DNA of 64,000 nucleotides from contig NZ_SRPE01000006.1 in the NCBI RefSeq assembly GCF_004785645.1, positions 1-64,000 of the forward strand. The letters are read 5' to 3'. The notes beneath the pieces are model-generated. The model saw nothing but the letters and a program-made list of their open reading frames with translations, ran no database searches and had not been told where the DNA came from. The stretch is from Empedobacter tilapiae (GTDB lineage: Bacteria; Bacteroidota; Bacteroidia; Flavobacteriales; Weeksellaceae). A program made the position numbers and the translations under genes. Below are positions 54,003 to 63,678 of this stretch, piece after piece. The stretch's first letter is position 1; each line of letters begins with the position of its first letter.

Positions 54003-54518
54003 TTAGCGTACGAAGTTATAAATTACTTGAGCAATTTTTCCGTTTGCATTGATATCTTGTACCAATTTCAATGAATTTGTATCAACATAATCTACACGCA
54101 TTTTGTATCCTGCAGTATTTTGTTTCGCTTTGATTCCTGTTACATCTTTAAAAATAAAGTAAGTTGTAGAACCATCTTGCTGTAAATCCCAAATAATATT
54201 TGCTGTTCCAGAAGGACAATCTCCTCCAGCGTTATTAAATGTATATGTACCTTTTTTGTTGTTTTGAACTAAGTTCCAAGTAGAACCTTCGTAACATTCT
54301 GGATTTGCTGTATCAAAAACCTTTGAAACTGCATCAGTAACTTTTACATTACCTTGTACCTCGTTAGTTGTTAAACCTTGATAATCTACATTTGTCAAAG
54401 TCCATGCTCCTCTAACTTCTTTACCTGTCTGGATTTCTTGTTTCGCAACTGTTGTAGATGCACAAGAAGTTAAAAATGCTGAAGTGCATATCCCAAATAA
54501 TAAAATACTTTTTTTCAT
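54003..54518 (-). CDS. Lipocalin-like lipoprotein
   Basis: This 171-residue lipoprotein (lipobox FLTSC) has the lipocalin start pattern RGAWTLTNVDYQG, then beta strands with two cysteines (NPECYEGSTWNLV and AGGDCPSGTANIIWDL) that probably form a disulfide, and a final strand AQVIYNFVR. Lipocalin-like lipoproteins bind small hydrophobic ligands or act in envelope maintenance. It is the first gene of a pair with the OmpA-family lipoprotein, so a shared envelope role is likely. Confidence 0.8.
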   Translation of the reverse strand: MKKSILLFGICTSAFLTSCASTTVAKQEIQTGKEVRGAWTLTNVDYQGLTTNEVQGNVKVTDAVSKVFDTANPECYEGSTWNLVQNNKKGTYTFNNAGGDCPSGTANIIWDLQQDGSTTYFIFKDVTGIKAKQNTAGYKMRVDYVDTNSLKLVQDINANGKIAQVIYNFVR

Positions 54519-54591
54519 AGCTATTTATTTTATTTATGATTATAGTCAAAAAATGGCTTTTATAAATTAGTCCTATTAAATTTAAATAAAA

Positions 54592-54611
54592 AATGAGACA
54601 TAATACTCATT
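54592..54611 (-). terminator. Terminator after the methyltransferase gene
   Basis: A 6-bp stem (AATGAG / CTCATT) with an 8-base loop is followed by TTTTATTT on the reverse strand, 34 bases past the stop at 54645. The short stem makes it only probable. Confidence 0.5.
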
Positions 54612-54644
54612 CTATATAATAAAAGTGGCTCTAAAGGGCTTATT

Positions 54645-55538
54645 TTATTTTTCAGCTTTTATTACATAGATCATTGAAGAGTATTCACCTGTTTTTTTTG
54701 CTTTTGAATTAGATTTTAAACCAACTCTAATCGCATTAATAAAACCTAACTTATTACCCTTATATTTTTCAGAAAGTAGACTTACATAAAATGAATCTAA
54801 TTTCATTGGATGAGTAGATTCAATTTTCATACCAAAATTGTTAAAAAGCTTACTCATACTTGTTACAGAGAAATGCCAAAGATGTCGTGGAACATCATAA
54901 GCAGCCCAATATTTCCCATAATATTCTGCATCATAAGATTTGTGATTTGGGACAGCGATAATTAAACGACCATTTTCTGTCAAATGATTTTTTAATTGAT
55001 TGATGATTTCATTTAAGTTTGGAATATGTTCTAAAACATGCCACAAAGTTATCACATCAAATTTTTCTTGATTCTGTTCTATTTCTGTAGATCTAACTTT
55101 TTCAATTCCAACTTTTGATTGAGCAATTCTTCTTGCCGAATCGTTTGGTTCCATTCCTAAGACATTGTAACCATTTTTTTGTAGATGTTCTAAAAAATCT
55201 CCAACACCACAACCATAATCTAAAATCTTTTTACCATTACTAACTTTATTAATCAATTCTAATTTATTATTTAGATTGATTGATTTTGCCATTTGATAAA
55301 AACGTTCGAAAATAGATTTCTTTCCATCGGTATGAGAAATGTAATTTTTACTTTCGTAATACTTTCCTAAATTTTCGATAGGTTGGGGGAGAGTGTACAA
55401 AACTTCGGTTTCTGAATCTTCGTAAATTTCGAATTTTTCTCCTGTTAAAAAATAATCTTTTAAATCTAATTTCTTAATACCAGAAAATCCTTCTTTTGAA
55501 GGATTTTCTTGAGATGTTTCACGTGGAACATTTTCCAT
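54645..55538 (-). CDS. Class I SAM-dependent methyltransferase with parS in its 5' end
   Basis: This 297-residue protein has an N-terminal region of about 95 residues and a Methyltransf_23-type domain. Motif I is KILDYGCGVGDFL, followed by EPNDSARRIA, FDVITLWHVLEHI and LIIAVPNHKSYDAEYYG. YWAAYDVPRHLWHFS is typical of enzymes acting on small molecules or glycans. It follows mnmG with a single base between them. Codons 3-8 (NVPRET) coincide with a parS-like site, so the protein's start has been shaped by, or tolerates, a ParB-binding sequence. The substrate is unknown. Confidence 0.85.
   Translation of the reverse strand: MENVPRETSQENPSKEGFSGIKKLDLKDYFLTGEKFEIYEDSETEVLYTLPQPIENLGKYYESKNYISHTDGKKSIFERFYQMAKSINLNNKLELINKVSNGKKILDYGCGVGDFLEHLQKNGYNVLGMEPNDSARRIAQSKVGIEKVRSTEIEQNQEKFDVITLWHVLEHIPNLNEIINQLKNHLTENGRLIIAVPNHKSYDAEYYGKYWAAYDVPRHLWHFSVTSMSKLFNNFGMKIESTHPMKLDSFYVSLLSEKYKGNKLGFINAIRVGLKSNSKAKKTGEYSSMIYVIKAEK
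55515..55530. promoter_or_regulatory. parS-like ParB-binding site, inside a gene
   Basis: TGTTTCACGTGGAACA matches the bacterial parS 16-mer (TGTTTCACGTGAAACA or TGTTCCACGTGGAACA), differing by one base from each symmetric version. It lies in the first codons of the methyltransferase gene, 1.9 kb from a second site. Confidence 0.8.
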
Positions 55539-55539
55539 A

Positions 55540-57411
55540 TTATCTTCCCATGTAAATTAATAATACACTTATATCTGCTGGTGATACACCGCTAATTCTT
55601 GATGCTTGTGCTACCGTTGCAGGTTTTATTTTTGTTAATTTTTGACGAGCTTCTATCGACATCGAACCAAATACATTATAATCTATATCTGCCGGAATTT
55701 TTAAATTTTCCAAACGATGCAATTTATCTGCATTCTGTTGTTCTTTCTTAATATAACCTTTGTATTTGATCTGAATTTCTGTTTGCTCTAATTCTTCTTG
55801 ATCGTATTCATTTGTTTCAATAAACTCTTTTACTCGATCTAATTTTGTAAAATCAGAAAGCTTTAATTCAGGACGAGAAATAACCGAGATCATTTTGTTT
55901 GGTTGTTTTAAAGGTGTTCCTTCGCGCTCTTCAATTACATCATTTATCTCTTGTGGCTTGATTGAATTTTCTTCGAAATAATTGACTAGTTTTTCAGCTT
56001 TGTCAAATTTTTCTTCCATTCTTCTCAAACGATCTTCTGAGGCTAAACCTAGTTCAAAACTTTTTCTTGTCAAACGTTCGTCGGCATTATCTTGTCTTAA
56101 TAAGATACGATATTCTGCACGAGACGTAAACATACGATAAGGTTCTTCTGTACCTTTTGTAATCAAATCGTCGATTAAAACTCCTATATATGCTTCGTTG
56201 CGATTTAATATAAATGGATTTTTTCCTTGAATTTTTAACACAGCATTTATACCTGCCATCAAACCTTGAGAAGCAGCTTCTTCATAACCTGTTGTTCCGT
56301 TAATTTGTCCAGCGCAATATAAGTTATCAATTAGTTTAGTTTCTAATGTATGTTTTAATTGTGTTGGAGGAAAATAATCGTATTCGATTGCGTAACCTGG
56401 ACGCAAAATTTTTGCATTTTCAAAACCAGGAACAGAACGTAAAGCTCTTGCTTGAATATCATCTGGCAAAGATGTAGAGAATCCATTTATATAGAATTCC
56501 ATTGTGTGCCAACCTTCCGGTTCTGCAAAAATTTGGTGACGATCTTTGTCTGCAAAACGATTAATTTTATCTTCGATAGATGGACAATATCTTGGTCCAG
56601 TCGATTTAATTGTTCCGTTAAACATTGGAGAACGATCAAAACCTTCACGTAATAAATCGTGAACTTCTTGATTCGTATAAGTAATCCAACAAGAACGTTG
56701 TTTCGTTAATTTTGGCGTATTTGTGTAAGAGAATTTCGAAGGATTTTCATCTCCTGGTTGCTCAACCATTTTCGTATAATCGATAGAACGACCATCTACA
56801 CGTGGAGGAGTTCCTGTTTTCATTCGTCCAGCTTCGAAACCTAAATCAACTAATTGTTCCGTAATTCCGAAAGCAGCAGATTCTCCCATACGTCCACCTC
56901 CAAATTGTTTTTCACCAATATGAATCAAACCATTCAAGAAAGTACCATTTGTAAGGACAACAGATTTAGAACGAATTTTCATTCCCATTGCTGTAATAAC
57001 TCCACAAACCTTACCATTTTCAATGATTAAGTTTTTTACCATATCTTGAAAGAAGTCAACATTCTCTGTTCTTTCTAAAGATAAACGCCATTCTTCAGCA
57101 AAACGCATACGATCGGACTGTGCGCGTGGTGACCACATCGCTGGACCTTTAGATTGATTCAACATCTTGAATTGAATCGCAGTTTTGTCTGTAATAATAC
57201 CAGAGTATCCACCTAAAGCGTCAATCTCACGAACAATTTGTCCTTTCGCAATTCCACCCATAGCAGGATTACAAGACATTTGTCCGATTGTTTGTAAGTT
57301 CATTGTAACAAGAAGCGTTTTTGCTCCTAAATTGGCTGCTGCTGCTGTCGCTTCTGCACCTGCGTGACCACCACCAACTACAATTACATCATATTCTGAT
57401 TGAAATATCAT
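55540..57411 (-). CDS. mnmG: tRNA uridine-5-carboxymethylaminomethyl synthesis enzyme
   Basis: MnmG (GidA) is the FAD subunit that works with MnmE to modify the wobble uridine of several tRNAs. The 623-residue length and motifs are standard: the FAD site DVIVVGGGHAGAEAT at the start, MSCNPAMGGIAKGQIVREIDALGG, GTFLNGLIHIGEKQFGGGRMGE, CAGQINGTTGYEEAASQG and the C-terminal PATVAQASRISGVSPADI. mnmG commonly lies near the replication origin, and two parS-like sites flank it here. ybeY is upstream on the same strand and a methyltransferase gene follows. Confidence 0.97.
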   Translation of the reverse strand: MIFQSEYDVIVVGGGHAGAEATAAAANLGAKTLLVTMNLQTIGQMSCNPAMGGIAKGQIVREIDALGGYSGIITDKTAIQFKMLNQSKGPAMWSPRAQSDRMRFAEEWRLSLERTENVDFFQDMVKNLIIENGKVCGVITAMGMKIRSKSVVLTNGTFLNGLIHIGEKQFGGGRMGESAAFGITEQLVDLGFEAGRMKTGTPPRVDGRSIDYTKMVEQPGDENPSKFSYTNTPKLTKQRSCWITYTNQEVHDLLREGFDRSPMFNGTIKSTGPRYCPSIEDKINRFADKDRHQIFAEPEGWHTMEFYINGFSTSLPDDIQARALRSVPGFENAKILRPGYAIEYDYFPPTQLKHTLETKLIDNLYCAGQINGTTGYEEAASQGLMAGINAVLKIQGKNPFILNRNEAYIGVLIDDLITKGTEEPYRMFTSRAEYRILLRQDNADERLTRKSFELGLASEDRLRRMEEKFDKAEKLVNYFEENSIKPQEINDVIEEREGTPLKQPNKMISVISRPELKLSDFTKLDRVKEFIETNEYDQEELEQTEIQIKYKGYIKKEQQNADKLHRLENLKIPADIDYNVFGSMSIEARQKLTKIKPATVAQASRISGVSPADISVLLIYMGR

Positions 57412-57448
57412 TTGATTTGTAAACTTATTTTTTTGTTAAAATAATAAA

Positions 57449-57464
57449 TGTTCCACGTGGAACA
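57449..57464. promoter_or_regulatory. parS site, perfect palindrome
   Basis: TGTTCCACGTGGAACA is a perfect 16-bp palindrome matching the centromere-like site bound by ParB. It lies between ybeY and mnmG, ending directly before the ybeY stop codon at 57465. It indicates an origin-proximal chromosomal location. parA and parB are not in the window. Confidence 0.9.
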
Positions 57465-57890
57465 TTATTGATTTAGATAGCTACTAAATGTTTCTAAATA
57501 TTGATTTTCTTTAGCAGTCATCAATTCTTTGTCATCTGGATCTTTGTCCATATAACCAGCAAAATGTAATATTCCATGGATGACAACACGAGCTAATTCG
57601 TTCTCAAAAGAAACACCATTTTGCTCTGCATTATCTTTGATTCGTTCGACGCTAATAAAAATATCACCCATCAATTCATCTTCAATAGAATTATCGAAAC
57701 CGATAACATCTGTGTAATAATCGTGGTCTAAATATTGTCGATTAATTTGAAGTAAGTATTCGTCATCACAGAAAATATAGTTTAAATCTTCTATTGTCTT
57801 CCCTTCATTCTTCATACTCTCTACGATCCAATCTATCCAAGTTTGAGCATCTTTTAGCTCAAAATCTGTTTCGTAAAATAATTCTATCAT
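57465..57890 (-). CDS. ybeY: Endoribonuclease YbeY
   Basis: YbeY is a metal-dependent RNase involved in 16S rRNA 3'-end maturation and ribosome quality control. The 141-residue protein has DHDYYTDVIGFDNS, the DIFISVERIKDNA helix and the metal motif VVIHGILHFAGYMDKDP. The first two histidines of the HGxLHxxGYDH motif are present. The third is replaced within GYMDKD, a variant I associate with Bacteroidota. It starts 4 bases after the patatin-type gene and lies upstream of mnmG across a parS site. Confidence 0.93.
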   Translation of the reverse strand: MIELFYETDFELKDAQTWIDWIVESMKNEGKTIEDLNYIFCDDEYLLQINRQYLDHDYYTDVIGFDNSIEDELMGDIFISVERIKDNAEQNGVSFENELARVVIHGILHFAGYMDKDPDDKELMTAKENQYLETFSSYLNQ

Positions 57891-57894
57891 TGTT

Positions 57895-60099
57895 CTAAAA
57901 CCAGTAACCTAAACTTAAATTAAATAATCCTTTTTTTGTGTAAGGCGAATAACTCCAAATAAAATTTAAAGGTCCTAATGGACTATCGTAGCCATAAGTA
58001 ACGCCATACCCAAGATATTTATAATCTGTTAAACTTAATTGCTCAAATCTATCTGAGATATTTGCTATATTCATAAATAAACTTGTGTAATGATTTTTCA
58101 AAATTCGAGCTTGAATATGAGATCCAAACATTAATTGATTATCACCAACCGCAGAACCAAAAGGAAGCCCATAAAACTTTGTATAATTGAAAAAATCTTG
58201 TTCAACATAACCTCCTAAAAAAAATTTTTGAGGCATCGTAACATTATCATTGAAAAAGGTTCCAAAGTTAGCAGTAAATCTGTAACTTAGGAAATTATTT
58301 AACGGAAAATTTGCCTCTAAACTTGATTCTAACAAATAGTTGTTTTCAAATCCAGTTACATTAGAATCAAATAAATACTTGAAACTTCCATCAAATTTTA
58401 AGCCACTTCGAGCAAAATTAGCATTGTTTCGATTATCTGCTTTGATATATCCATATGCTTTCCAATAATAACCTTCAGTTTTTGCTGGGAAATCTTCGTT
58501 ATAAGCAATAAAATTATTTGTAAATACTTTTGTGTATTGATGTTCGAGCCCAATACCAATTGCATATTTTTCTTTGATTGTAGACTGAATGTATAGTTGA
58601 TTAATATATTCTCTGAAATTGTAGTTTACTTTTTTATAAATATTATCTTGTCCCAAGAAGTTTCTAAGATCGATTTCTTTATCAAAATAATGAGAATAAG
58701 AATTGAAACCAATACTTGGTAAATATCCGTTATCTATGAAAAAATTAATGTTATATCTTGCATAATCTCCTACAATAATATCAGTAGAAAGAATAGAGTT
58801 TTTAACGAATAAATTTTTTGAAGTGAAGTTTAGGAGCAATCCAGTTTTAAATAGATCATCATAATGTAATCCAAAACGAATTGATTGTTGCGTTTTGTTT
58901 TCCTGAACTTTCAATGTTAAAAGGTTTTTATCATTATCTATTTCTGATATTTTATAGGTAATATTATTAAAGTTTCCTGAAGCATATAATTTAGAAATTC
59001 CTAATTTTAAATCATCATATTTTATTATTTCTGGGGTACGAATACCTAATTTTCCTTCGATATAATTCTTATTAAAATTCTTTAATCCTTCTATTTCAAT
59101 TTCTTTTACCAAGACATAATCATCAAGTTTTATTTCATTTCTACTTTTGTCATAAGCATTTTGTTTTTTTGCAATTTCTTTTAATTGATCAAAAACTTTT
59201 TCAGAAGCTATAAATCCTCGTTTGTATATAGAATCAACTTCATCAAAGCTGGTAACAGCATATTCTTTTAATTCAGGTTTTATCAATAAATCAACTAATT
59301 TTTTTTGCTCATCTGTTTTTTTTACAATGCTCATTGTCATAATTTGACTCAAAATATCAATTGCAGAGTTTAGATTTTCTCGCTTTTGTAATCCATCACC
59401 TAACTCAACACCAATAATAATATCAGCTCCCATATCTTTCACTTCTTTTACTGGAAAATTGTTGACAACGCCGCCATCAACATATATTTTACCATCAATT
59501 GTGACAGGATCTAACATGGTTGGATAAGCACCTGAAGCCAAAATAACGCGAGGTAAAAATCCCGAACGAAAGACTTTTTCTTCTCCAGTTTCGAGATCGG
59601 TTCCGATACAAACAAAAGGCGTCGGAAGTTTATTAAAATCATCAATATTATGAACAGGACGCAATAAATAAGTCAATAAATCAAGTGGGCCTTGACCTTT
59701 TGAAATCGCATTAGGAATCGTTAATTTGAACTTATCAAAAGGTAATTCTAAGATATATTTTTCTTTGTATGCTTTCTCGAAAAAAGGAATTTCTGCACGA
59801 TCTTTATTTTGTATAATCAATGAAGAAATATCCAATTGATGCATAATTTTCTCTAGCTCGTCAGGCGTATATCCAGCCGCATATAATCCGCCAATAATAG
59901 CGCCCATACTTGTGCCTCCAATATAATCAATTTTGATTCCTGCTTCTTCGATCTTCTTTAAAGCGCCAACGTGTGCATAACCTTTTGCACCGCCACCACT
60001 CAATACAACACCCACTTTTAGACGCATTGAATCGTTCTTCGTTTCTTGTGCAAAAGAAATGGTCGAAATAATGAAAATGAAAGCAAAAAGACTGCGCAT
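57895..60099 (-). CDS. Patatin-like phospholipase with outer-membrane barrel
   Basis: This 734-residue protein has a signal peptide (RSLFAFIFIISTISFAQ) and a patatin domain (about 28-310) with the oxyanion motif SGGGAKGYAHVG, the nucleophile Ser64 in GGTSMGAI and the catalytic aspartate in VDGGVVNNFPV. A POTRA-like segment (about 325-400) and a BamA-type 16-strand barrel follow to the C-terminus (FNLSLGYWF). This is the type Vd (PlpD-like) autotransporter layout, which inserts itself in the outer membrane and shows a lipase at the surface or in the periplasm. It leads the ybeY-mnmG transcript, with only 4 bases to ybeY. Confidence 0.9.
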   Translation of the reverse strand: MRSLFAFIFIISTISFAQETKNDSMRLKVGVVLSGGGAKGYAHVGALKKIEEAGIKIDYIGGTSMGAIIGGLYAAGYTPDELEKIMHQLDISSLIIQNKDRAEIPFFEKAYKEKYILELPFDKFKLTIPNAISKGQGPLDLLTYLLRPVHNIDDFNKLPTPFVCIGTDLETGEEKVFRSGFLPRVILASGAYPTMLDPVTIDGKIYVDGGVVNNFPVKEVKDMGADIIIGVELGDGLQKRENLNSAIDILSQIMTMSIVKKTDEQKKLVDLLIKPELKEYAVTSFDEVDSIYKRGFIASEKVFDQLKEIAKKQNAYDKSRNEIKLDDYVLVKEIEIEGLKNFNKNYIEGKLGIRTPEIIKYDDLKLGISKLYASGNFNNITYKISEIDNDKNLLTLKVQENKTQQSIRFGLHYDDLFKTGLLLNFTSKNLFVKNSILSTDIIVGDYARYNINFFIDNGYLPSIGFNSYSHYFDKEIDLRNFLGQDNIYKKVNYNFREYINQLYIQSTIKEKYAIGIGLEHQYTKVFTNNFIAYNEDFPAKTEGYYWKAYGYIKADNRNNANFARSGLKFDGSFKYLFDSNVTGFENNYLLESSLEANFPLNNFLSYRFTANFGTFFNDNVTMPQKFFLGGYVEQDFFNYTKFYGLPFGSAVGDNQLMFGSHIQARILKNHYTSLFMNIANISDRFEQLSLTDYKYLGYGVTYGYDSPLGPLNFIWSYSPYTKKGLFNLSLGYWF

Positions 60100-60140
60100 A
60101 ATTGATCTAAATTGAGGAATAAAGATAAAGATTTTAATGC

Positions 60141-60335
60141 TTAGTTGTTTTTTAATTTTTGACTTTTGATGGAATAATAAAGTATTAAAAGAACTATTAT
60201 TGAAATTAAAAAGATGAAACTTACCATAGTTTCTGTTTCAAAAGTTGAGGAAATAAATGTAAGAACTTATATCATTCCTAAAAAGAATATTGGAATTAAT
60301 GAGAAAAACAGAAAGATATACAAAAGGAATTTCAT
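60141..60335 (-). pseudogene. Small two-helix membrane protein gene with in-frame stop
   Basis: Reading leftward from the ATG at 60335, the frame encodes a first hydrophobic helix (KFLLYIFLFFSLIPIFFLG), then a TAA at 60267-60269. It continues in the same frame as VLTFISSTFETETMVSFIFL...LLILYYSIKSQKLKNN to a stop at 60141. Two helices joined by a polar loop, in one frame, look like one 64-residue protein interrupted by a nonsense codon. The second half has its own ATG and could still be made as a 28-residue peptide. No family is recognised. Chance cannot be excluded in such AT-rich DNA. Confidence 0.45.
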
Positions 60336-60348
60336 ACAATTAGGCTAC

Positions 60349-60382
60349 AAAAAAAGAGCTACTTTTCAGTAACTCTTTTTTT
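60349..60382 (-). terminator. Terminator, copy 1 of a duplicated sequence
   Basis: A stem of AAAAAAAGAG and TACT with its partner (one internal mismatch) and a short loop has a T run on the reverse strand. It ends the transcript of the gene at 60395. The 30 bases at 60349-60378 are identical to 61176-61205. Confidence 0.8.
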
Positions 60383-60394
60383 CAAATTCTTTAT

Positions 60395-60592
60395 CTATCC
60401 TACACAACATGAGATATGATTATTGTTACAGCCAATAATAGCATCTGCATATTCCATATCACTTTTTAAATGCAATTTCCATCTAATGAAATTATTGTCA
60501 ACACAATTAATATAGCTATTGTAACAATGACCACAAGCAGAAGCAAAAGGTGCTGCAATAAAAATTGTGAATATTAATAAGAATTTTTTCAT
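60395..60592 (-). CDS. Small secreted cysteine-rich protein
   Basis: This 65-residue protein has a signal peptide (KKFLLIFTIFIAAPFASA). The mature part of about 46 residues has six cysteines (CGHCYNSYINC, IIGCNNNHISCC), so disulfides or metal binding are likely. I do not recognise a family. It follows the lipoprotein gene by 10 bases and ends at the copy-1 terminator, and both sit between two identical terminator copies. Confidence 0.6.
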   Translation of the reverse strand: MKKFLLIFTIFIAAPFASACGHCYNSYINCVDNNFIRWKLHLKSDMEYADAIIGCNNNHISCCVG

Positions 60593-60602
60593 AAATTTCT
60601 AT

Positions 60603-61094
60603 TTATTGATTAGTTAATTCGTTATATTTTTTTAATCTTTCGTTTGTTCTTTTTTCTAAATTCAATTCTTTTGTAGCTTCGTTCACCAAAAATTCTTGCT
60701 TTTCTTTATCAGTTAAAAACTCAGGATATTTTGCGTAAAAATTTTTAGCTGCTTTTTTGTTCTCTTCATACGCCTTACCAGAAAATAAAGATTTGTTTGT
60801 TTTTTCTTGTATATCTTTATCAAAAGATTCTACACTTGAAAAATTGATATTTTCCTTTTTTTCTCCTCTTTGCATTTTATTTTTAGCTTCTTCTGTTTTT
60901 GCTACAACATATTTTGTATTAATATCAGAGTTTTGGTCAAAGCCATCGACTACAGTTTTCATTAATTCTTTGTATTCTTTAGAGCTTTTTACTTGTTCGT
61001 AATATTCTTCTTGAGAGGAAGCTTTGTCATCACTACAGTTAAATAATAAAGTAGCTGTAAATAAAATCAGTAATGTTTTCTTTAAGTTTTTCAT
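60603..61094 (-). CDS. Small lipoprotein, charged and helical
   Basis: The likely product starts at the ATG at 61094 (MKNLKKTLLILF) and is about 163 residues long, with a lipobox (ATLLFNC). The mature part is strongly charged and helical (SSQEEYYEQVKSSKEYKEL, EKRTNERLKKYNE), with coiled-coil character. The frame extends to 61208, but that part would translate the upstream terminator sequence (61176-61205), so it is rejected as start. The function is unknown. It pairs with the small cysteine-rich protein gene 10 bases downstream. Confidence 0.65.
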   Translation of the reverse strand: MKNLKKTLLILFTATLLFNCSDDKASSQEEYYEQVKSSKEYKELMKTVVDGFDQNSDINTKYVVAKTEEAKNKMQRGEKKENINFSSVESFDKDIQEKTNKSLFSGKAYEENKKAAKNFYAKYPEFLTDKEKQEFLVNEATKELNLEKRTNERLKKYNELTNQ

Positions 61095-61175
61095 AAGCAT
61101 AATTTGAAATTTCATTAAAATAATAATAAAAAAACATCTAAAAGGTTTTAATCGATTGTAAATGAGTAAATGATA

Positions 61176-61205
61176 AAAAAAAGAGCTACTTTTCAGTAAC
61201 TCTTT
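61176..61205 (-). terminator. Terminator of murF-alr, copy 2 of a duplicated sequence
   Basis: The same 30 bases as at 60349-60378 lie just beyond the murF-alr stop, with a T run on the reverse strand. Confidence 0.8.
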
Positions 61206-61212
61206 CAATATA

Positions 61213-63678
61213 TTATTCTTTGTAATAAACGCGTTTTATACGTTGGGAAACCGAAGTCAAGACTTCATAAGGGATTGTTCCTAACCATTCGGTAACATCG
61301 GCTAAAGTTGGCGAATGCCCAAAAATAGTCACTTCGTCACCTTCTTTACATGGAATATCGGTAACATCAACCATCATCATATCCATACAAATGGTTCCGG
61401 TAATTGTAGCCAAATGTTCATTGATACCCACTTTTCCTTTTCCGTAACCAAGCGAACGACGAATTCCGTCTGCATAACCTACAGGTAAAGTTGCAATTTT
61501 GGTATGACGTTCCGCTGTAAAACGACGACCATAACTTACAGTTTCGCCTTTTTCAATCTCTGAAATTTGAGAAATTACAGTTTTGAAACGCACAACAGGT
61601 TTCAAATATTTCTCCATAAAATCGGTATATTCAGAGTAGCCATACATCCCGATTCCTAAACGAACCATGTCATATTGATGCTCTCCATACGCCACAATTC
61701 CAGGAGAATTTAACGCATGTTTGATTGGTTTTATCTTTAAAGCTGTTGTAATAGCTTCATAACTACTGTCAAAACGATTCAATTGATGTCTCGCATAATC
61801 TTCCTCTTCTGGCATATCAGCAGTTGCTAAATGTGTGAAAATAGATCGAACATAAACATGCGAATTATCTTTTAGAATTGCAATTAACTCTTCGAAGTCA
61901 TCTTCGTGAAAACCAAGACGATTCATTCCTGTTTCCATTTTTAAGTGAATTGGATAAGGCGAAGAAATCTGTTTTTCTTGTAATTTCTGAATAAATAGTT
62001 TCAAGACGCGCAAACTATAGATCTCTGGCTCCAATTGATAATCGATGAGTGTTGAATAACTACTTTGTTCAGGATTCATGACGATAATAGGAATTGTAAT
62101 TCCAGCTTCGCGCAATTCTTTTCCTTCATCTGCAATTGCAACTCCTAAGAAATCGACACCGTTATTTTGTAAGGTATTTGCCACTTCAAAACTTCCTGTT
62201 CCATAACTATTCGCTTTCACCATACACATCAATTTTGTAGTAGGTTTTAACAATGAACGGTATACATTTATATTCTCGATAAGGTGTTGTAAATTAATTT
62301 CGAGAACAGAATCGTTGGAACGTGTTTCTAATTCATTCGAAATTTTTTCTAATTTGAAAGGACGAGCACCTTTTAATAAAATAGCTTCGTTGTCGACATG
62401 TTGATGTTTGAATTGTTCTAAGAATTCTTCAGTCGAATTGAACGAACGAACATATGATTCAAATAAATGTTTGAACTGAGAAATTTTTTCTCCGATTAAA
62501 ACGATTTCATCAAAATGATAAGGGTTGACTAAATCGGCTGCTTGTTGATATAAATCTTCGTCAGATAAGTTACTTTGTAAAATATCCGTCAACACCAACG
62601 ATTTTTTGTCGCGCGGTTGTTGATTTAACACATTTAAACCAATTTTTAATGAATTTAGATCAGAATTGAAGGTATCATTAATTAAAATTGAATGATTAAT
62701 CGCTTCTTTAATTTCCAAACGCATTTCGATTGGTAGAAGTTGATTAAATTCGTTTTTAAGTTGCTTGTAATCAATATTTAAACTAATTAAAGTCGTTAAG
62801 CAAATTAAACTATTTTTAATCGAAGCATCATCGATAAAAGGAATTGAATAGGTGAATTCTTCTTGATTATGTAAAATAGAAATTTGTGTATTGGTCTGAT
62901 TACTTTGTATTTGCTTGATCTGTACGGAGGCAGAATTAGAGTAACCGTACGTGTATTTATCAATTTTTGCTAAATGTGGATTTTCTAGAATAGCTTGATG
63001 AACTTTTTCATTCTCGATATTGAAAACTAATTTATCAACATGAGAAAATAGTTTCAGTTTTTCCTGAATCAATTCATCTTGATTTTCGAAATTTTCTAAA
63101 TGCGCTTCTCCTATTTTTGTCAACACACCAATTGTTGGTTGAATAATTTCTTCGAGATTTTGCATTTCATTTGGCATCGAAATTCCAGCTTCGAAAATAC
63201 CCAAATCGTTTTTCTCTTCCATTTGCAATATAGAAAGTGCTGCTCCGAATTGAGAATTGTAACTTTTTGGACTACGAACAATCGAGAATTTTTTCCATAA
63301 CAATTGATTCAACCATTCCTTTACGATTGTTTTTCCATTGGAACCGGTAATTCCTATTACAGGAAAATGAAATTGTTTACGATGAATTTTTGCCCAATTT
63401 TGTAAAGCAAGTAGAGGATTTTCGACCTCTATAAAATTTGCATTAGGAAAATTAATCAATGCTTTTTCCACGACAAAATTTCGAATTCCTCTCTGATAAG
63501 CATCTTGCAAATACAAGTGTCCATCTTTTTGGTTTCCTTGAAAAGCAAAGAAAATTCCGTGAGCTGGATTGACAATCATACGAGAATCAAAAAAAATTTG
63601 ATCAATGATTTCATTCCCATTTCCAATCAAAGTACCATTAATGATACTCGAAATTTGATTTAGATTATACGTTTTCAA
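61213..63678 (-). CDS. Fused MurF ligase and alanine racemase
   Basis: This 821-residue bifunctional protein makes the D-alanine branch of peptidoglycan. The first half (about 1-450) is a MurF-type ligase that adds D-Ala-D-Ala to UDP-MurNAc-tripeptide, with the ATP site GITGSNGKT (109-117) and [16 protein letters not shown]. The second half (about 455-821) is a PLP alanine racemase with Lys488 in [37 protein letters not shown] and the C-terminal [10 protein letters not shown] and [15 protein letters not shown]. This fusion is known from Bacteroidota. Its start overlaps tdk by 14 bases, so the two are coupled. Confidence 0.95.
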   Translation of the reverse strand: MKTYNLNQISSIINGTLIGNGNEIIDQIFFDSRMIVNPAHGIFFAFQGNQKDGHLYLQDAYQRGIRNFVVEKALINFPNANFIEVENPLLALQNWAKIHRKQFHFPVIGITGSNGKTIVKEWLNQLLWKKFSIVRSPKSYNSQFGAALSILQMEEKNDLGIFEAGISMPNEMQNLEEIIQPTIGVLTKIGEAHLENFENQDELIQEKLKLFSHVDKLVFNIENEKVHQAILENPHLAKIDKYTYGYSNSASVQIKQIQSNQTNTQISILHNQEEFTYSIPFIDDASIKNSLICLTTLISLNIDYKQLKNEFNQLLPIEMRLEIKEAINHSILINDTFNSDLNSLKIGLNVLNQQPRDKKSLVLTDILQSNLSDEDLYQQAADLVNPYHFDEIVLIGEKISQFKHLFESYVRSFNSTEEFLEQFKHQHVDNEAILLKGARPFKLEKISNELETRSNDSVLEINLQHLIENINVYRSLLKPTTKLMCMVKANSYGTGSFEVANTLQNNGVDFLGVAIADEGKELREAGITIPIIVMNPEQSSYSTLIDYQLEPEIYSLRVLKLFIQKLQEKQISSPYPIHLKMETGMNRLGFHEDDFEELIAILKDNSHVYVRSIFTHLATADMPEEEDYARHQLNRFDSSYEAITTALKIKPIKHALNSPGIVAYGEHQYDMVRLGIGMYGYSEYTDFMEKYLKPVVRFKTVISQISEIEKGETVSYGRRFTAERHTKIATLPVGYADGIRRSLGYGKGKVGINEHLATITGTICMDMMMVDVTDIPCKEGDEVTIFGHSPTLADVTEWLGTIPYEVLTSVSQRIKRVYYKE

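Noticed and set aside
60214-60372. Plus-strand ORF of 52 residues starting MKLTIVSV
   Set aside because: It reads through the terminator at 60349-60378, has no promoter, and lies opposite a reverse-strand frame with a much more protein-like hydrophobic pattern.
61095-61208. Longer N-terminus of the lipoprotein at 60603
   Set aside because: It would translate the murF-alr terminator and place extra hydrophobic residues before a complete lipoprotein signal.
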